DNA of 64,000 nt from Thiobacillus sp. Lineage in GTDB: Bacteria; Pseudomonadota; Gammaproteobacteria; Burkholderiales; Thiobacillaceae. The first letter of the stretch is position 1, and every line of letters begins with the position of its first letter. The position numbers and the translations under genes are program-made. Location of the stretch: contig JAABQU010000255.1 of NCBI GenBank assembly GCA_011391285.1, positions 28,538-92,537 of the forward strand, written 5' to 3'. This document shows positions 36,466 through 46,117 of the stretch, in pieces. The notes under the pieces are model-generated. The model worked only from the letters and a program-made list of their open reading frames with translations. It did no database searches and was not told where the DNA came from.

Positions 36466-38268
36466 TCATCGCGGCCCATTCACCCCAGCAGCCAGCCACG
36501 CCCGCCAGCCGCCATAGGCCGTGATGTCCTGCGCATCAAGCACGCCGATGCCCTCGCAGATAAACCCGTTCACGACTGATCCATCGGCCAGTTCCAGCTT
36601 GCCGATTCCCAGTGGTGCGGGAATGCCGGCGACGAAGGAGCCGAACTGGCTGGCGGGCATTTCCCAGACTTCGCAGGCGATCGCGGCACCCCCTTCGTGC
36701 ACTTTGACAAGGCCGGGGCGCTTGCCGTCGGGAAGGGCATAAAAGCGGTATGTGGGCGCGGTCTGCATCACGCTCACCCGGCGCGCGTTGCGCTCGGTGA
36801 GCTGGTGATTGAGCGGCAGGCCGCTCAAGTGGGCGCCGACGACGGCAACGCGCACCTGGCCATCCGGCAGCAGGCGCAGTGATTCGGCAGGCGGCAGCGC
36901 GTGATCGGTGGCACCCATCTTGGCGCCCAGCGCCTGCTGCATTCTTGAGGCCAGGTGCAGCAGCGGCGCGTCCTGATGCGGCGGCGTGATGAGGGTGACG
37001 CCAGACGGCAGGCCGTCGCGCTGGAACCCGGCCGGCACCGCGGTGGCGGCGAGGTCGAGCAGGTTCATGAAGTTGGTGTAGTAGCCGAGGTTGGCGTTGA
37101 GGCGGATGGGGTCGGCCTGCATGTCCTCGATGCGATAGATCGTCCCGGCGGTGGGCGTGAGCATCACGTCGATGTCGTTCCACACGGCATCGCACACCCG
37201 TTTGGCCGCGCGCAGCTTGTAGAGATGGGCGAAGGTGTCGGCAGCGCTGTAATCCCGTCCGCCGGCGATGATTTCGCGCACCGGCGGAAAGACCTTGGCG
37301 GACTGTGCATCGAAGAATTCGCGGATGGCGAGATAGCGCTCGGCCACCCAGGGGCCACCATAGAGCAGTCGCGCGGTTTCGAGGAAGGGGGCGAGGTCGA
37401 CTTCCACCGGCGTGCCGCCGAGCGATTTCATCCTGGCCACCGCTTCGCCGAAAAGCCGTTCCGCCTCGGCGTTGCCGAAGAACTCCAGGTCCTTTTGCAT
37501 CGGCACACCGAAACGGAAGCCGGCCGCGCGGCCGAAGTCGAAGCCGTGTGGCGCCAGTTGCCGCGAATATTCATCCTCGGCATCGAAGCCGGAGGCGACC
37601 GCCAGCACGCGCTCGGCGTCCTCGGCGGTGAGCGCAAAGATTGACACCGCATCGAGCGAGCGGCAGGCCGGCACCACGCCACGAGTCGACAGCGCGCCGC
37701 AGCTTGGCTTGTGGCCGACGAGGTTGTTGAAGGCGGCGGGCACGCGGCCGGAGCCGGCGGTGTCGGTGCCGAGCGAGAAGCTCGCCAGGCCGAGCGCCAC
37801 GGCGACGGCCGAACCGGAACTGGAACCGCCCGAAATGAAATCGGGATTGAAGGCGTTGCGGCAGGCACCGTAGGGCGAGCGCGTGCCGTTCAAGCCGGTG
37901 GCGAACTGGTCGAGGTTGGTCTTGCCCAGGGGGATCGCGCCGGCGTCGATCAGGCGCTGCACCACGGTGGCACTGCGTTCCGGCGCGTAGGCATATTCGG
38001 GACAGCCAGCGGTGGTGGGCAGGCCGGCGAGATCGATGTTGTCCTTGATGGCGAACGGAACGCCGTAGAGCGGAAGCGTTGTGATATCCCAGCCTTCGAG
38101 TTTACTTGCGTAGGCGCGCAGCGCGTCGGCGTCGAGGCGACTGATCCAGATGTGGTGATTGTCTTCGCTGGCCAGACGGTCGAGCAGGTCGTCCACCAGT
38201 GCAAGCGGCGTGAGTTCGCCGGACTGATAGCGCTGGCGCAGGGTGGCGATGTCGAGCGATGGTTTCAT
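36466..38268 (-). CDS. atzF: Allophanate hydrolase
   Basis: The enzyme splits allophanate to two ammonia and two carbon dioxide. The N-terminal 450 residues form an amidase-signature domain with catalytic Lys in GVPFAIKDNI, the Ser-cisSer-Lys set around GGSSSGSAVAVALG and GTDTAGSGRVPAA. The C-terminal 150 residues are the extra domain found in AtzF/Dur1 proteins that cleaves the intermediate. It is the last gene of the urea/guanidine operon, 10 bases after the carboxylase. Confidence 0.93.
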   Translation of the reverse strand: MKPSLDIATLRQRYQSGELTPLALVDDLLDRLASEDNHHIWISRLDADALRAYASKLEGWDITTLPLYGVPFAIKDNIDLAGLPTTAGCPEYAYAPERSATVVQRLIDAGAIPLGKTNLDQFATGLNGTRSPYGACRNAFNPDFISGGSSSGSAVAVALGLASFSLGTDTAGSGRVPAAFNNLVGHKPSCGALSTRGVVPACRSLDAVSIFALTAEDAERVLAVASGFDAEDEYSRQLAPHGFDFGRAAGFRFGVPMQKDLEFFGNAEAERLFGEAVARMKSLGGTPVEVDLAPFLETARLLYGGPWVAERYLAIREFFDAQSAKVFPPVREIIAGGRDYSAADTFAHLYKLRAAKRVCDAVWNDIDVMLTPTAGTIYRIEDMQADPIRLNANLGYYTNFMNLLDLAATAVPAGFQRDGLPSGVTLITPPHQDAPLLHLASRMQQALGAKMGATDHALPPAESLRLLPDGQVRVAVVGAHLSGLPLNHQLTERNARRVSVMQTAPTYRFYALPDGKRPGLVKVHEGGAAIACEVWEMPASQFGSFVAGIPAPLGIGKLELADGSVVNGFICEGIGVLDAQDITAYGGWRAWLAAGVNGPR

Positions 38269-38278
38269 TTTCTATTTC

Positions 38279-41200
38279 TCACTCGCTCACCAGCACCAAC
38301 AGATCCTGCCCGGCGCTCACCTGCCCGCCTTCGCGGCAGAACACCTTGTGGATGCGGCCGTCGCACGGCGCCAGCACGGCGAATTCCATCTTCATCGATT
38401 CGACGATGACCAGCGGGTCGCCCTGCTTCACTGCGGCGCCCTCATCCACTTCCACCTTCCACACGTTGCCGGCAACGTGGCTGGCGATGGCGCGGCCGTT
38501 TTCCGGCAGATCGAGTTCGCTGTCGGGCGCGGCTTCGGCCACGGTCAGGTCGCTGGCGTATTCGGCCTGGCCGCTTTCGCGCCAGCGTTCGCGCTCGGCG
38601 TCGAACGAGGCCTGCTGCTGCGTCTTAAAGGCGGCGATGGACGCGTTGTTGTCGGCGAGGAACTGGTTGTATTCGCGCAGGCTGAAGGTGGTCTCTTCCA
38701 CTTTCAATTGGTAGCGGCCGAGCGGGAAATCCTCGCGGATTTTCAGCAACTCTTCCTCGCTCACTGGGAAGAAGCGCACCTGGTCGAAGAAGCGCAGCAG
38801 CCACGGCTTGCCGTCGGTGAAGTTGGCGGTCTGCCGCCAGCGGTTCCACATCTGCAGGGTGCGGCCGACGAACTGGTAGCCGCCGGGGCCTTCCATGCCG
38901 TACACGCACATATAGGCGCCGCCGATGCCGACGGCGTTTTCCGGGGTCCAGGTACGGGCGGGGTTGTACTTGGTGGTGACGAGGCGATGGCGCGGGTCGA
39001 CCGGGGTGGCCACCGGCGCGCCGAGGTAGACGTCGCCCAGGCCCATCACCAGGTAGCTTGCGTCGAAGACGATGCGCTTCACGTCTTCGATGGATTCGAG
39101 GCCGTTGATGCGTCGGATGAACTCGATGTTGCTCGGGCACCAGGGCGCGTCCTTGCGCACCGACTGCATGTATTTCTCTATGGCCAGTTTGGTGGCGGCG
39201 TCGTCCCACGACAGTGGAATGTGCACAATGCGGGTGGGAACCTGCATGTCCTCGATCGCGGGCAGCGCCTTCTCCGCCGCCAGCAGAATATCCATCAACC
39301 GGGACAGCGGCAGCACGCGCGAATCGTAGTGCACCTGCAGCGAGCGGATGCCGGGTGTGAGATCGAGAATGCCCGGCACGGCATCGGCCTGCAGCTGCGT
39401 CATCAGTGCATGCACGCGGAAGCGCAGGTTGAGGTCGAGCACCAGCGGGCCGTATTCGACGAGCAGGTACTTGTCGCCGGCGCGACGGTACACCACGGCG
39501 ACGGGGTTGTCGGTTTCGGGCGTGCGGTGCAGCACGGGTTCGGCGAGCGGACCGCCGTCGGAGACGAGCGCTGGCGCGGCCGGGGCAGCGAGACCGGATA
39601 TGACGGCATCCTGCGCCGCTTCCATCCGTTCGGCCTGCGCCTGCGAGAGGCGCTTGAAGCGCACCGTGTCGCCGGGACGCAGCTGCCCCATCTTCCACAG
39701 TTCGGCTTGCACGATGGTGGCGGGGCAGACGAAGCCACCGAGGCTGGGGCCGTCCGGACCGAGGATCACCGGCATGTCGCCGGTGAAGTCGACCGCACCG
39801 ATGGCGTAGGCGTTGTCGTGGATGTTCGACGGATGCAGGCCGGCCTCGCCGCCGTCCTTGCGCGCCCACTGCGGGCGCGGTCCGATCAGGCGCACGCCGG
39901 TGCGGCTGGAGTTGTAATGCACTTCCCAGTCGGTGGCGAAGAACATCTCGATGTCGGCGTCCGTGAAGAAATCCGGTGCGCCGTGCGGGCCGTAGAGCAC
40001 GCCGATTTCCCAGGCGTGGCTGTAACCAGGAATCAGCGCGGGGGGCAGCGCGGGCCCGATGTCCGAGGCTTCTGCTGCCTCGATATGCAGCACGTCGCCG
40101 ACCCGCAACGTGCGCCCGGCGTGGCCGCCGAACTGGCCGAGGGTGAAGGTGGCTTTGCTGCCGAGGTAATCCGGCACGTCGAAGCCGCCGCGCACCGCGA
40201 GGTAGGCGCGGCAGCCGGCGTCCTTGATCGCGCCGAGCTTGAGCAAGCTGCCGGCTTTCACGGCATGGGCGGCCCAGTTGGCGAGCGGCTGGCCGTCGAG
40301 CTCGGCGCCCATATCGGCGCCGGCGAACGCGATCACGCTATCGCAGTTGAAGCGCAGCGTGGGGCCGGCCACCGTCAGTTCGAGGGCGGCCGCGCCCTCT
40401 TCATTGCCAGCTAGCTTGTTGGCAAGCCGCAGGGCCAGCGCATCCATCGGCCCCGACGGCGGCACGCCGACGTCCCAGTAACCGGTGCGGCCCGGCCAGT
40501 CCTGGATGCTGCTCTGCACACCGGGTTCGATGACGTCGAGGCTTGCAGGGCGGTAGTGGAAGGCATTCAGATAGCGCGTGGTCTGGCGCCCTTCCATGAA
40601 GGTGTCGTCGCGCACGATCTGGCCGAGGTAGCCGAGGTTGGTCTCGATGCCGGCGACGCGGGTATTCGCCAGGACCTGCTGCATCTTGCTCAGCGCTTCG
40701 GCGCGGTCGCTGCCCTTGACGATGATCTTGGCCACCATGGGATCGTAGAACGGCGGCACGTCGGCACCGCGCTCGACCCAGGTTTCGATGCGCGCGTCGG
40801 CCGGGAACGCGACTTCGGTCAGCACGCCGGCGGCAGGCTGGAAGTCCTTGCCCGGGTCTTCGGCGTAGAGGCGCACCTGCATCGATGCACCTTTTGGATC
40901 GGCCTTGAAGCCGGACAAGTCCAGTTCGCCGGCAGCCTCGCGCACCATCCACTCGACCAGATCGACACCAGTGACTTCCTCGGTGACGCCGTGCTCGACC
41001 TGCAGGCGGGTGTTCACTTCCAGGAAGTAGAACTGACCGCTCAAGGTGTCGTAGACGAACTCGACCGTGCCGGCGGAGCGGTAGCCGACCGCCTCGCCCA
41101 GACGCACGGCGGTGGCGAGCAGGCTCGACCGCTGGGCATCGGTGAGGCCGGGCGCCGGCGTTTCCTCGATGACTTTCTGGTTGCGCCGCTGCACCGAGCA

Positions 41201-41881
41201 GTCGCGCTCGCCCAGCGCGACCACATGACCCTTGCCGTCGCCGAAGATCTGCACCTCGATGTGACGCGCGTGCTCGACGTACTTCTCGAGGAAGATGCCG
41301 GCTTCCTTGAAGTTGGCGCGCGCCAGCCGCTCGACCGACCGGAAGGCTTCGACCAGTTCGTCGGCGCTCCAGATCAAACGCATGCCGATGCCGCCGCCGC
41401 CGGCGGTGCTCTTCAGCATCACCGGGTAGCCGATGCGCGCGGCTTCGGCCTGGGCGTGGCCTGCGTCACTCAAGAGGCCGGAGCCCAGCAAGAGCGGCAC
41501 CTTGTTGTGTTCGGCCAGATCGCGCGCGGTGTGCTTCAAGCCGAAGGCACGCATCTGATCCGGGCTGGGGCCGATGAAAGCGATACCGGCGGCAGCGCAG
41601 TCCTCGGCGAAACCGGGGTTCTCGGAGAGAAAGCCGTAGCCGGGGTGGATCGCCTGGGCGCCGGTGGCTTTCGCCGCTTCCAGGATTTTCTCGGCGCGCA
41701 GGTAGCTCTGCGCCGCCGGCGCCGGACCGATCTCGACCGCTTCGTCGGCGAGGCGTACGTGCAGCGAATGGCGGTCCGCCTCGGAATAGACGGCGACCGA
41801 CTTCACCCCCATTTGGCGCAGGGTGCGGATGATGCGGCAGGCGATGGCGCCGCGGTTGGCGATCAGGACTTTCTTGAACAT
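38279..41881 (-). CDS. Biotin-dependent urea/guanidine carboxylase
   Basis: This 1200-residue protein has, in order, a biotin carboxylase half (MFKKVLIANRGAIACRI start), two KipA/KipI-like carboxyltransferase domains (around 460-780 and 830-1040) and a C-terminal biotinyl domain with the lysine in ESMKMEFAV. It is annotated as urea carboxylase by family, but neighbours typical of guanidine degradation (two DUF1989 proteins) make guanidine carboxylase more likely. AGGTG lies 6 bases before the ATG. The substrate-determining residue was not resolved by me. Confidence 0.9.
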   Translation of the reverse strand: MFKKVLIANRGAIACRIIRTLRQMGVKSVAVYSEADRHSLHVRLADEAVEIGPAPAAQSYLRAEKILEAAKATGAQAIHPGYGFLSENPGFAEDCAAAGIAFIGPSPDQMRAFGLKHTARDLAEHNKVPLLLGSGLLSDAGHAQAEAARIGYPVMLKSTAGGGGIGMRLIWSADELVEAFRSVERLARANFKEAGIFLEKYVEHARHIEVQIFGDGKGHVVALGERDCSVQRRNQKVIEETPAPGLTDAQRSSLLATAVRLGEAVGYRSAGTVEFVYDTLSGQFYFLEVNTRLQVEHGVTEEVTGVDLVEWMVREAAGELDLSGFKADPKGASMQVRLYAEDPGKDFQPAAGVLTEVAFPADARIETWVERGADVPPFYDPMVAKIIVKGSDRAEALSKMQQVLANTRVAGIETNLGYLGQIVRDDTFMEGRQTTRYLNAFHYRPASLDVIEPGVQSSIQDWPGRTGYWDVGVPPSGPMDALALRLANKLAGNEEGAAALELTVAGPTLRFNCDSVIAFAGADMGAELDGQPLANWAAHAVKAGSLLKLGAIKDAGCRAYLAVRGGFDVPDYLGSKATFTLGQFGGHAGRTLRVGDVLHIEAAEASDIGPALPPALIPGYSHAWEIGVLYGPHGAPDFFTDADIEMFFATDWEVHYNSSRTGVRLIGPRPQWARKDGGEAGLHPSNIHDNAYAIGAVDFTGDMPVILGPDGPSLGGFVCPATIVQAELWKMGQLRPGDTVRFKRLSQAQAERMEAAQDAVISGLAAPAAPALVSDGGPLAEPVLHRTPETDNPVAVVYRRAGDKYLLVEYGPLVLDLNLRFRVHALMTQLQADAVPGILDLTPGIRSLQVHYDSRVLPLSRLMDILLAAEKALPAIEDMQVPTRIVHIPLSWDDAATKLAIEKYMQSVRKDAPWCPSNIEFIRRINGLESIEDVKRIVFDASYLVMGLGDVYLGAPVATPVDPRHRLVTTKYNPARTWTPENAVGIGGAYMCVYGMEGPGGYQFVGRTLQMWNRWRQTANFTDGKPWLLRFFDQVRFFPVSEEELLKIREDFPLGRYQLKVEETTFSLREYNQFLADNNASIAAFKTQQQASFDAERERWRESGQAEYASDLTVAEAAPDSELDLPENGRAIASHVAGNVWKVEVDEGAAVKQGDPLVIVESMKMEFAVLAPCDGRIHKVFCREGGQVSAGQDLLVLVSE

Positions 41882-41945
41882 GGTTCACCTGGTGCGGGGC
41901 GTCCCGCATCTTTACACGGCCGGCCCGGGTCGTCCCGGGCCAGAG

Positions 41946-42605
41946 TTATTGCGGGTTCCAGAGGAGGAAGCGGGCCGGCGTCGGGTTGTAGGCGTTGCAT
42001 GGATTGTTCAGCTGGGGACAGTTCGAGACCAGCATCCGCAAGTTCATTTCGGCGCGCAACTCAACGTACTTGCCCGGCGCCGAAACACCATCCGCGAAGC
42101 TCAGGTCACCCGATTCGGTCACCGGCACGTTCATGAAGAAGTTGATGTTGGGTACCAGATCGCGCTTGCCGAGGCCGATGTCTGCGTGCTGCAGCGCAGT
42201 CAGGTAGTTGTCACGACAGTTGTGCATGAATTTCTTCTGCAATGCGTAGCGCACCGTGTTGCTCTCGGCCGCGCAGGCACCGCCCAGGGTGTCGTGGCGG
42301 CCGCAGGTGTCGGCGACGATGGTGAGCATGGGATTGCCGTCGTCGCTGTACAGTACCGAGCCCGTGGTCAGGTAGATGCCGCCCTGGCGCAGCAGGGTTT
42401 CGGTGGCGCTGTAGTGCTCGGCGCCGTCGTCTCGGTTGTAGAAGATGACATCGACGGCCTGGTTGCCTTCGAGGTCGACGATGCGCAGCGTCTGGCCCTT
42501 GTCGATCGCCAGCAGGTAGGGCTCGCCGGCGGGCAGGGTGTGGTCGAGCACGGCAGCCTCGGGGGCGAGCGTGCTTTCCTGGATGCGTATGGCGGTAGCA
42601 GTCAT
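41946..42605 (-). CDS. DUF1989 protein, probable carboxyguanidine deiminase subunit
   Basis: The 219-residue protein matches the urea-carboxylase-associated (DUF1989) family: GNQAVDVIFYN, CGRHDTLGGACAAESN and NINFFMNVPV are typical. In several bacteria two such proteins form CgdAB, which deiminates carboxyguanidine to allophanate. The second subunit is encoded 11 bases upstream. The ATG at 42605 has GAGG 9 bases upstream; a second ATG at 42611 is too close to it. The CxH-type residues may bind metal. Confidence 0.85.
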   Translation of the reverse strand: MTATAIRIQESTLAPEAAVLDHTLPAGEPYLLAIDKGQTLRIVDLEGNQAVDVIFYNRDDGAEHYSATETLLRQGGIYLTTGSVLYSDDGNPMLTIVADTCGRHDTLGGACAAESNTVRYALQKKFMHNCRDNYLTALQHADIGLGKRDLVPNINFFMNVPVTESGDLSFADGVSAPGKYVELRAEMNLRMLVSNCPQLNNPCNAYNPTPARFLLWNPQ

Positions 42606-42616
42606 GGCCATGTTCC

Positions 42617-43423
42617 TCAGGTCAGGTAGAGCATGTCGGAATTGTGCAGGGCGCGCGCGTTTTCCGGGCGGAAGGCGCGGCAGTAGTCGTCTCTGGGCGC
42701 GGGGCCTGACCGCCACACGGCCAGGCCGACCTTGCAGGCCGGATAGACCGGCGCGGGGTTGAGCGGATGCGGCGCAGCGGAAAAGGCGACGAGCACATCC
42801 ATGTCCATGCGCAGGTCGACATGATCACCGGCCCTGGCATGGTCGGGCACATAGCGGAAGCGGCCCTCCGCGTCGACAGTGATCTTGCTGAAGAAATTCA
42901 CTGGGGCCACCAGGTCGCGCTTGGCCAGGCCGTACTTGCCGATCTCGATCAGCAGTCCGTCGCGGCCGGAGCGGATCATGCCGTTGCGGTTGGCCTGGTA
43001 GGCGTGTTCGCCGTACTTCTCGTGCATCAGCCTGTTGTCGAGCAGCAGGCCGAGCGGGTCGTGCCAGCCCAGACTGTCGGCGGTGATCGACGCCATGGCC
43101 CGACCCATGTCGCTCATCAGCACGTGGCCGCGGGTGTAGCGCGCGGTGTGCTGGGCCTTGAGGGAATCGGGCATGTTGTAGCGTTCCAGCTTCTCCTGCG
43201 CCGAATAGAGCACCAGCGACAGGTTGGCCCCGGCGTCCAGCGCGGTGATCCGCAGCGTGGTGCCGCGCGGCAAGCGGTAGGACCAGTGGCCGCCGCCGGG
43301 CACCAGCTCGGAGAACAGCACCTTGTCCTCGGCCAGATCCGGGGCGAAGCGGCGCCAGTGTTCGGGCGTGTCGACCGGTGCCGAAGCAGCCGGGTTGTCG
43401 ATGAGAAGTTCGGGATGATCCAT
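42617..43423 (-). CDS. DUF1989 protein, probable second carboxyguanidine deiminase subunit
   Basis: The 268-residue protein is a divergent paralogue of the next gene, with the same fold (RLPRGTTLRITALDAGANLSLVLY in part, GRAMASITADSLGWHDPLGL in part, VNFFSKITVD). Together they would convert carboxyguanidine to allophanate and ammonia between the carboxylase and allophanate hydrolase. It starts 2 bases after the NikR-like regulator gene. Previously such genes were named urea carboxylase-associated proteins 1 and 2. Confidence 0.85.
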   Translation of the reverse strand: MDHPELLIDNPAASAPVDTPEHWRRFAPDLAEDKVLFSELVPGGGHWSYRLPRGTTLRITALDAGANLSLVLYSAQEKLERYNMPDSLKAQHTARYTRGHVLMSDMGRAMASITADSLGWHDPLGLLLDNRLMHEKYGEHAYQANRNGMIRSGRDGLLIEIGKYGLAKRDLVAPVNFFSKITVDAEGRFRYVPDHARAGDHVDLRMDMDVLVAFSAAPHPLNPAPVYPACKVGLAVWRSGPAPRDDYCRAFRPENARALHNSDMLYLT

Positions 43424-43425
43424 GG

Positions 43426-43896
43426 CTATTCTTTCGTATCGCTTGCAGGGGCATGCAGGGGCGGAATGACCGCCGCCAGCAGTTTCAGGTGGCCGGTGAT
43501 GACGCCGCGCAGGGCAATCATCTCATCGGCGATGGCCTGGAGCGTGGCGGCCGGCCCCTGAACCAGCAGCACCTCCAGCATCTGGTCTTCGGAGAGATGC
43601 ACGTGCAGCGAGCTGATGACCTCGGCGATGTGCTGATACTGCGTGTCCGCCAGTCTACCCTGCAGGCCACGCGTGGCGCGGTTGTAGAGCAGCGTCAGCG
43701 TGCCGGCCATGACCTCGCCCCCAAGCGACCGCTTATGCTCGGCAAGCTGGTAGTTGACCATCTCGCCGATAGCCTGCGAGCGGCTGCCGTAGCCGCGGCT
43801 CTCGACCATGTGGTCGAGTTCCGCAAGCAGGTCAGGCGGCAGCGAGACGCTGATCCGGCTGACGAGGGTGGCGGGCTTTTCCAGGCTCATCTTCAT
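43426..43896 (-). CDS. NikR-like ribbon-helix-helix regulator with altered metal site
   Basis: The 156-residue protein has an N-terminal ribbon-helix-helix DNA-binding segment (RISVSLPPDLLAELDHMVES) and a C-terminal ACT-like NikR domain. Aligned by eye to Escherichia coli NikR, two nickel ligands remain (H98 and H100 in LHVHL) but the other two are Y87 (for H76) and M106 (for C95). Nickel sensing is therefore unlikely and another ligand is expected. It sits inside the operon between the type III glutamine synthetase and the DUF1989 genes and may regulate it. Confidence 0.85.
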   Translation of the reverse strand: MKMSLEKPATLVSRISVSLPPDLLAELDHMVESRGYGSRSQAIGEMVNYQLAEHKRSLGGEVMAGTLTLLYNRATRGLQGRLADTQYQHIAEVISSLHVHLSEDQMLEVLLVQGPAATLQAIADEMIALRGVITGHLKLLAAVIPPLHAPASDTKE

Positions 43897-43903
43897 GATC
43901 GGC

Positions 43904-45316
43904 TCAGAACATGTAGCTGTAGCGCTCCACTTCCCACTTGCTCACGGAGAGGTGGTAGGCCTCCCACTCCTCGGTCTTGTAACGGATGAATTCGTCGCGC
44001 AGTTCGCGGCCCAGGGTGGCCTCGACCAGCGGGTCGGCAGCAAACGCGGCGACCGCCTCCTGCAGGGTCTGCGGCAGGAACTCGATGCCGCGCGCGTTGC
44101 GCTCTTCCTCGCTGATCGCGTACAGGTTGTCCTCGTTCGGGTTACCCGGATTCAGCCCTTCGCGAACGCCTTCCAGTCCGGCGGCCAGGACAAGGGTCGC
44201 GGCCAGATAGGGGTTGACCGCGCCGTCGGCGTTGCGCGATTCGCAGCGGCCGCCACCGGCCGGGATCCGGACCGAGTTGGTGCGGTTGTTGGAGCCCCAG
44301 GAGTTGAACACCGGGGCCCATGAAAAGTAGCTCATGGCGCCGCGCCGGACCAGGCGCTTGTAGCTGTTCACCGTTGGCGCGAACACGGCGCACAGGGCGC
44401 GGCCGTGCTTGAGGATGCCGGCGACGAAGCTGTAGCCGAGCGGGGTCAGACCGATGCCGTGCGGGTCGTCCTCGGGTGCGCAGGCGAACAGGTTCTGGCC
44501 GCTCGCGAGGTCATAGAGCGACATGTTGAAGTGGGCGCCGTTGCCGGTCTTGTCCGCGAAGGGCTTCGGCATCATGGTGGCGAGCAGTCCTTCTTCCTTG
44601 GCGTAGTGCTTGGCCATGAAGCGGAAGAAGGTCAGACGGTCGCAGGTGGTCAGTGCGTCGGCGTAGTTGAAGTCGAACTCGAACTGGCCGTTGGCGTCTT
44701 CGTGGTCGAAGGAATACAGGTCCCAGCCGAGATCGTTGATGGAGGTGGCCACCTTGTCCAGCCAGGAAAAGTTGTCGACGAAGCCGCGCACGTCATAGCA
44801 GGGCTTGGTCAGCTTGTCGTCGGCAACGGGCACCGACAGGCTGCCGTCCTCGTTCTGCTTGAGCAGGAAGATCTCGCACTCGATGCCGAGGTTCAGGCCG
44901 TAGCCCAGCTTGGCCGCCTCGGCCAGCTGGTTCTTCAGCGCGACCCGGGTGTTCAGGGCGTAGGGCTTGCCCTGGAAATGGTTGTCGGCAGGAATCCAGG
45001 CGATTTTCGGCTCCCAGGGCAGCTGGATGGCCCGGTCAAGGTCGGGCACCGAAGTCAGCTCGTCGTCGTTGGGCGCCTGGCCGAGGCCGTCCAGCGCGTA
45101 GCCGGTGTAGCGCTCGGAACCCCGGGCCATCTGGCCGAGGTGGGCGATCGGCACGACCTTGGCCTTGGGCACGCCGTGGATGTCGACGTAGGCACCAATG
45201 CAGTATTTCACGCCCTTGTCGGTCAGCTCGCGCTGCAACTGCGCCGTCGCTTCGGCCGGGTGGTGGCTGCTGGTGTCCGGTTTTTCCAGCACGGCGGTGT
45301 CGTCGATCGTATTCAT
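43904..45316 (-). CDS. Type III glutamate-ammonia ligase (glutamine synthetase)
   Basis: The 470-residue protein has a glutamine synthetase fold with the catalytic sequences [12 protein letters not shown], the [19 protein letters not shown] region (in part) and [22 protein letters not shown] (in part). It belongs to the group annotated as type III glutamate-ammonia ligases, shorter than GlnN. In this operon it would capture ammonia released from allophanate, or act on an amine or guanidino compound. It starts 13 bases after the creatininase-family gene. Confidence 0.86.
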   Translation of the reverse strand: MNTIDDTAVLEKPDTSSHHPAEATAQLQRELTDKGVKYCIGAYVDIHGVPKAKVVPIAHLGQMARGSERYTGYALDGLGQAPNDDELTSVPDLDRAIQLPWEPKIAWIPADNHFQGKPYALNTRVALKNQLAEAAKLGYGLNLGIECEIFLLKQNEDGSLSVPVADDKLTKPCYDVRGFVDNFSWLDKVATSINDLGWDLYSFDHEDANGQFEFDFNYADALTTCDRLTFFRFMAKHYAKEEGLLATMMPKPFADKTGNGAHFNMSLYDLASGQNLFACAPEDDPHGIGLTPLGYSFVAGILKHGRALCAVFAPTVNSYKRLVRRGAMSYFSWAPVFNSWGSNNRTNSVRIPAGGGRCESRNADGAVNPYLAATLVLAAGLEGVREGLNPGNPNEDNLYAISEEERNARGIEFLPQTLQEAVAAFAADPLVEATLGRELRDEFIRYKTEEWEAYHLSVSKWEVERYSYMF

Positions 45317-45329
45317 GATGCGTCCTTGT

Positions 45330-46106
45330 CTATCGGGTTGTGGCGGGGACGATGTCCCCGAAATAGGGATGGTCCAGCGGCGGCGTCTCGATGCTGCCCT
45401 TTTGAATCAGCGCGGCGAGGTCGGCCACCAGCCAGTCGAACCAGCGCGCGCCTTTCTCCGCCGTGGCGAGGCTCGGTGTGCCGGTGACGCCATTCAGGCT
45501 GGTGCGGTTGACCGGGTGGGCGAAGACGCAGCCGCAGGTGCGGTCCGGGTCGTCGGCATCAAGCAGCCTGTCCGGGCGCACGCCCTCGGGGGCGATGGCC
45601 AGCATGATCGAAGCTTCGGCATCGTTGGCGTGCCAGTCGGCGGCGTCGGCAGCGTGGAACTGGCGCACCCGCTCGCTCAGGGTCGCGGTATTGATCACCG
45701 CGACCATCAGGTCGTCATGCTCGGCGCGCAGCATTTCCAGGGCGCAGCGAAGCGGCGCAGCGTTGGTGACGTGGGCGTTGACGATGAACAGGCGGCGGAT
45801 GCCGCTGTGATACGCCCAGTCGCCGATCTGCTTGACGAGTTCGATGAGGGTAATGGGCTGCAGCGCGAGCGTGCCGGGCCAGCGCCGGCTGTGGCCGAGC
45901 GAACAGCCGTAGGGCAGCGTCGGCAGCATGGGCACACCGGTCTGCGCGGCGACGGCCGCACAGAGCTGCTCGGCGATCACGAAGTCGACGCCGCAGCCGA
46001 GATGCGGGCCGTGCTGCTCGGTGGCGCCCACCGGCAGGATGGCGGCCTGCCCGCAGCGAGCCAGCACGTCGGGGATTTCGGACCAGGTGAGATCGGACCA
46101 GCGCAT
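45330..46106 (-). CDS. Creatininase-family amidohydrolase
   Basis: The 258-residue protein belongs to the creatininase family of metal-dependent hydrolases. [16 protein letters not shown] and [10 protein letters not shown] carry the metal-binding Glu, His and Asp residues, and HANDAEAS carries another Glu. Members open creatinine or formamide-type and other amide bonds. In this operon it may release guanidine or urea from a guanidino compound. It is 11 bases downstream of the transporter ATPase gene. Confidence 0.85.
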   Translation of the reverse strand: MRWSDLTWSEIPDVLARCGQAAILPVGATEQHGPHLGCGVDFVIAEQLCAAVAAQTGVPMLPTLPYGCSLGHSRRWPGTLALQPITLIELVKQIGDWAYHSGIRRLFIVNAHVTNAAPLRCALEMLRAEHDDLMVAVINTATLSERVRQFHAADAADWHANDAEASIMLAIAPEGVRPDRLLDADDPDRTCGCVFAHPVNRTSLNGVTGTPSLATAEKGARWFDWLVADLAALIQKGSIETPPLDHPYFGDIVPATTR

Positions 46107-46117
46107 GGTGGAGCCTC

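Noticed and set aside
38243..40414. 723-residue open frame on the plus strand
   Set aside because: Antisense to the carboxylase gene; composition is that of a high-GC shadow.
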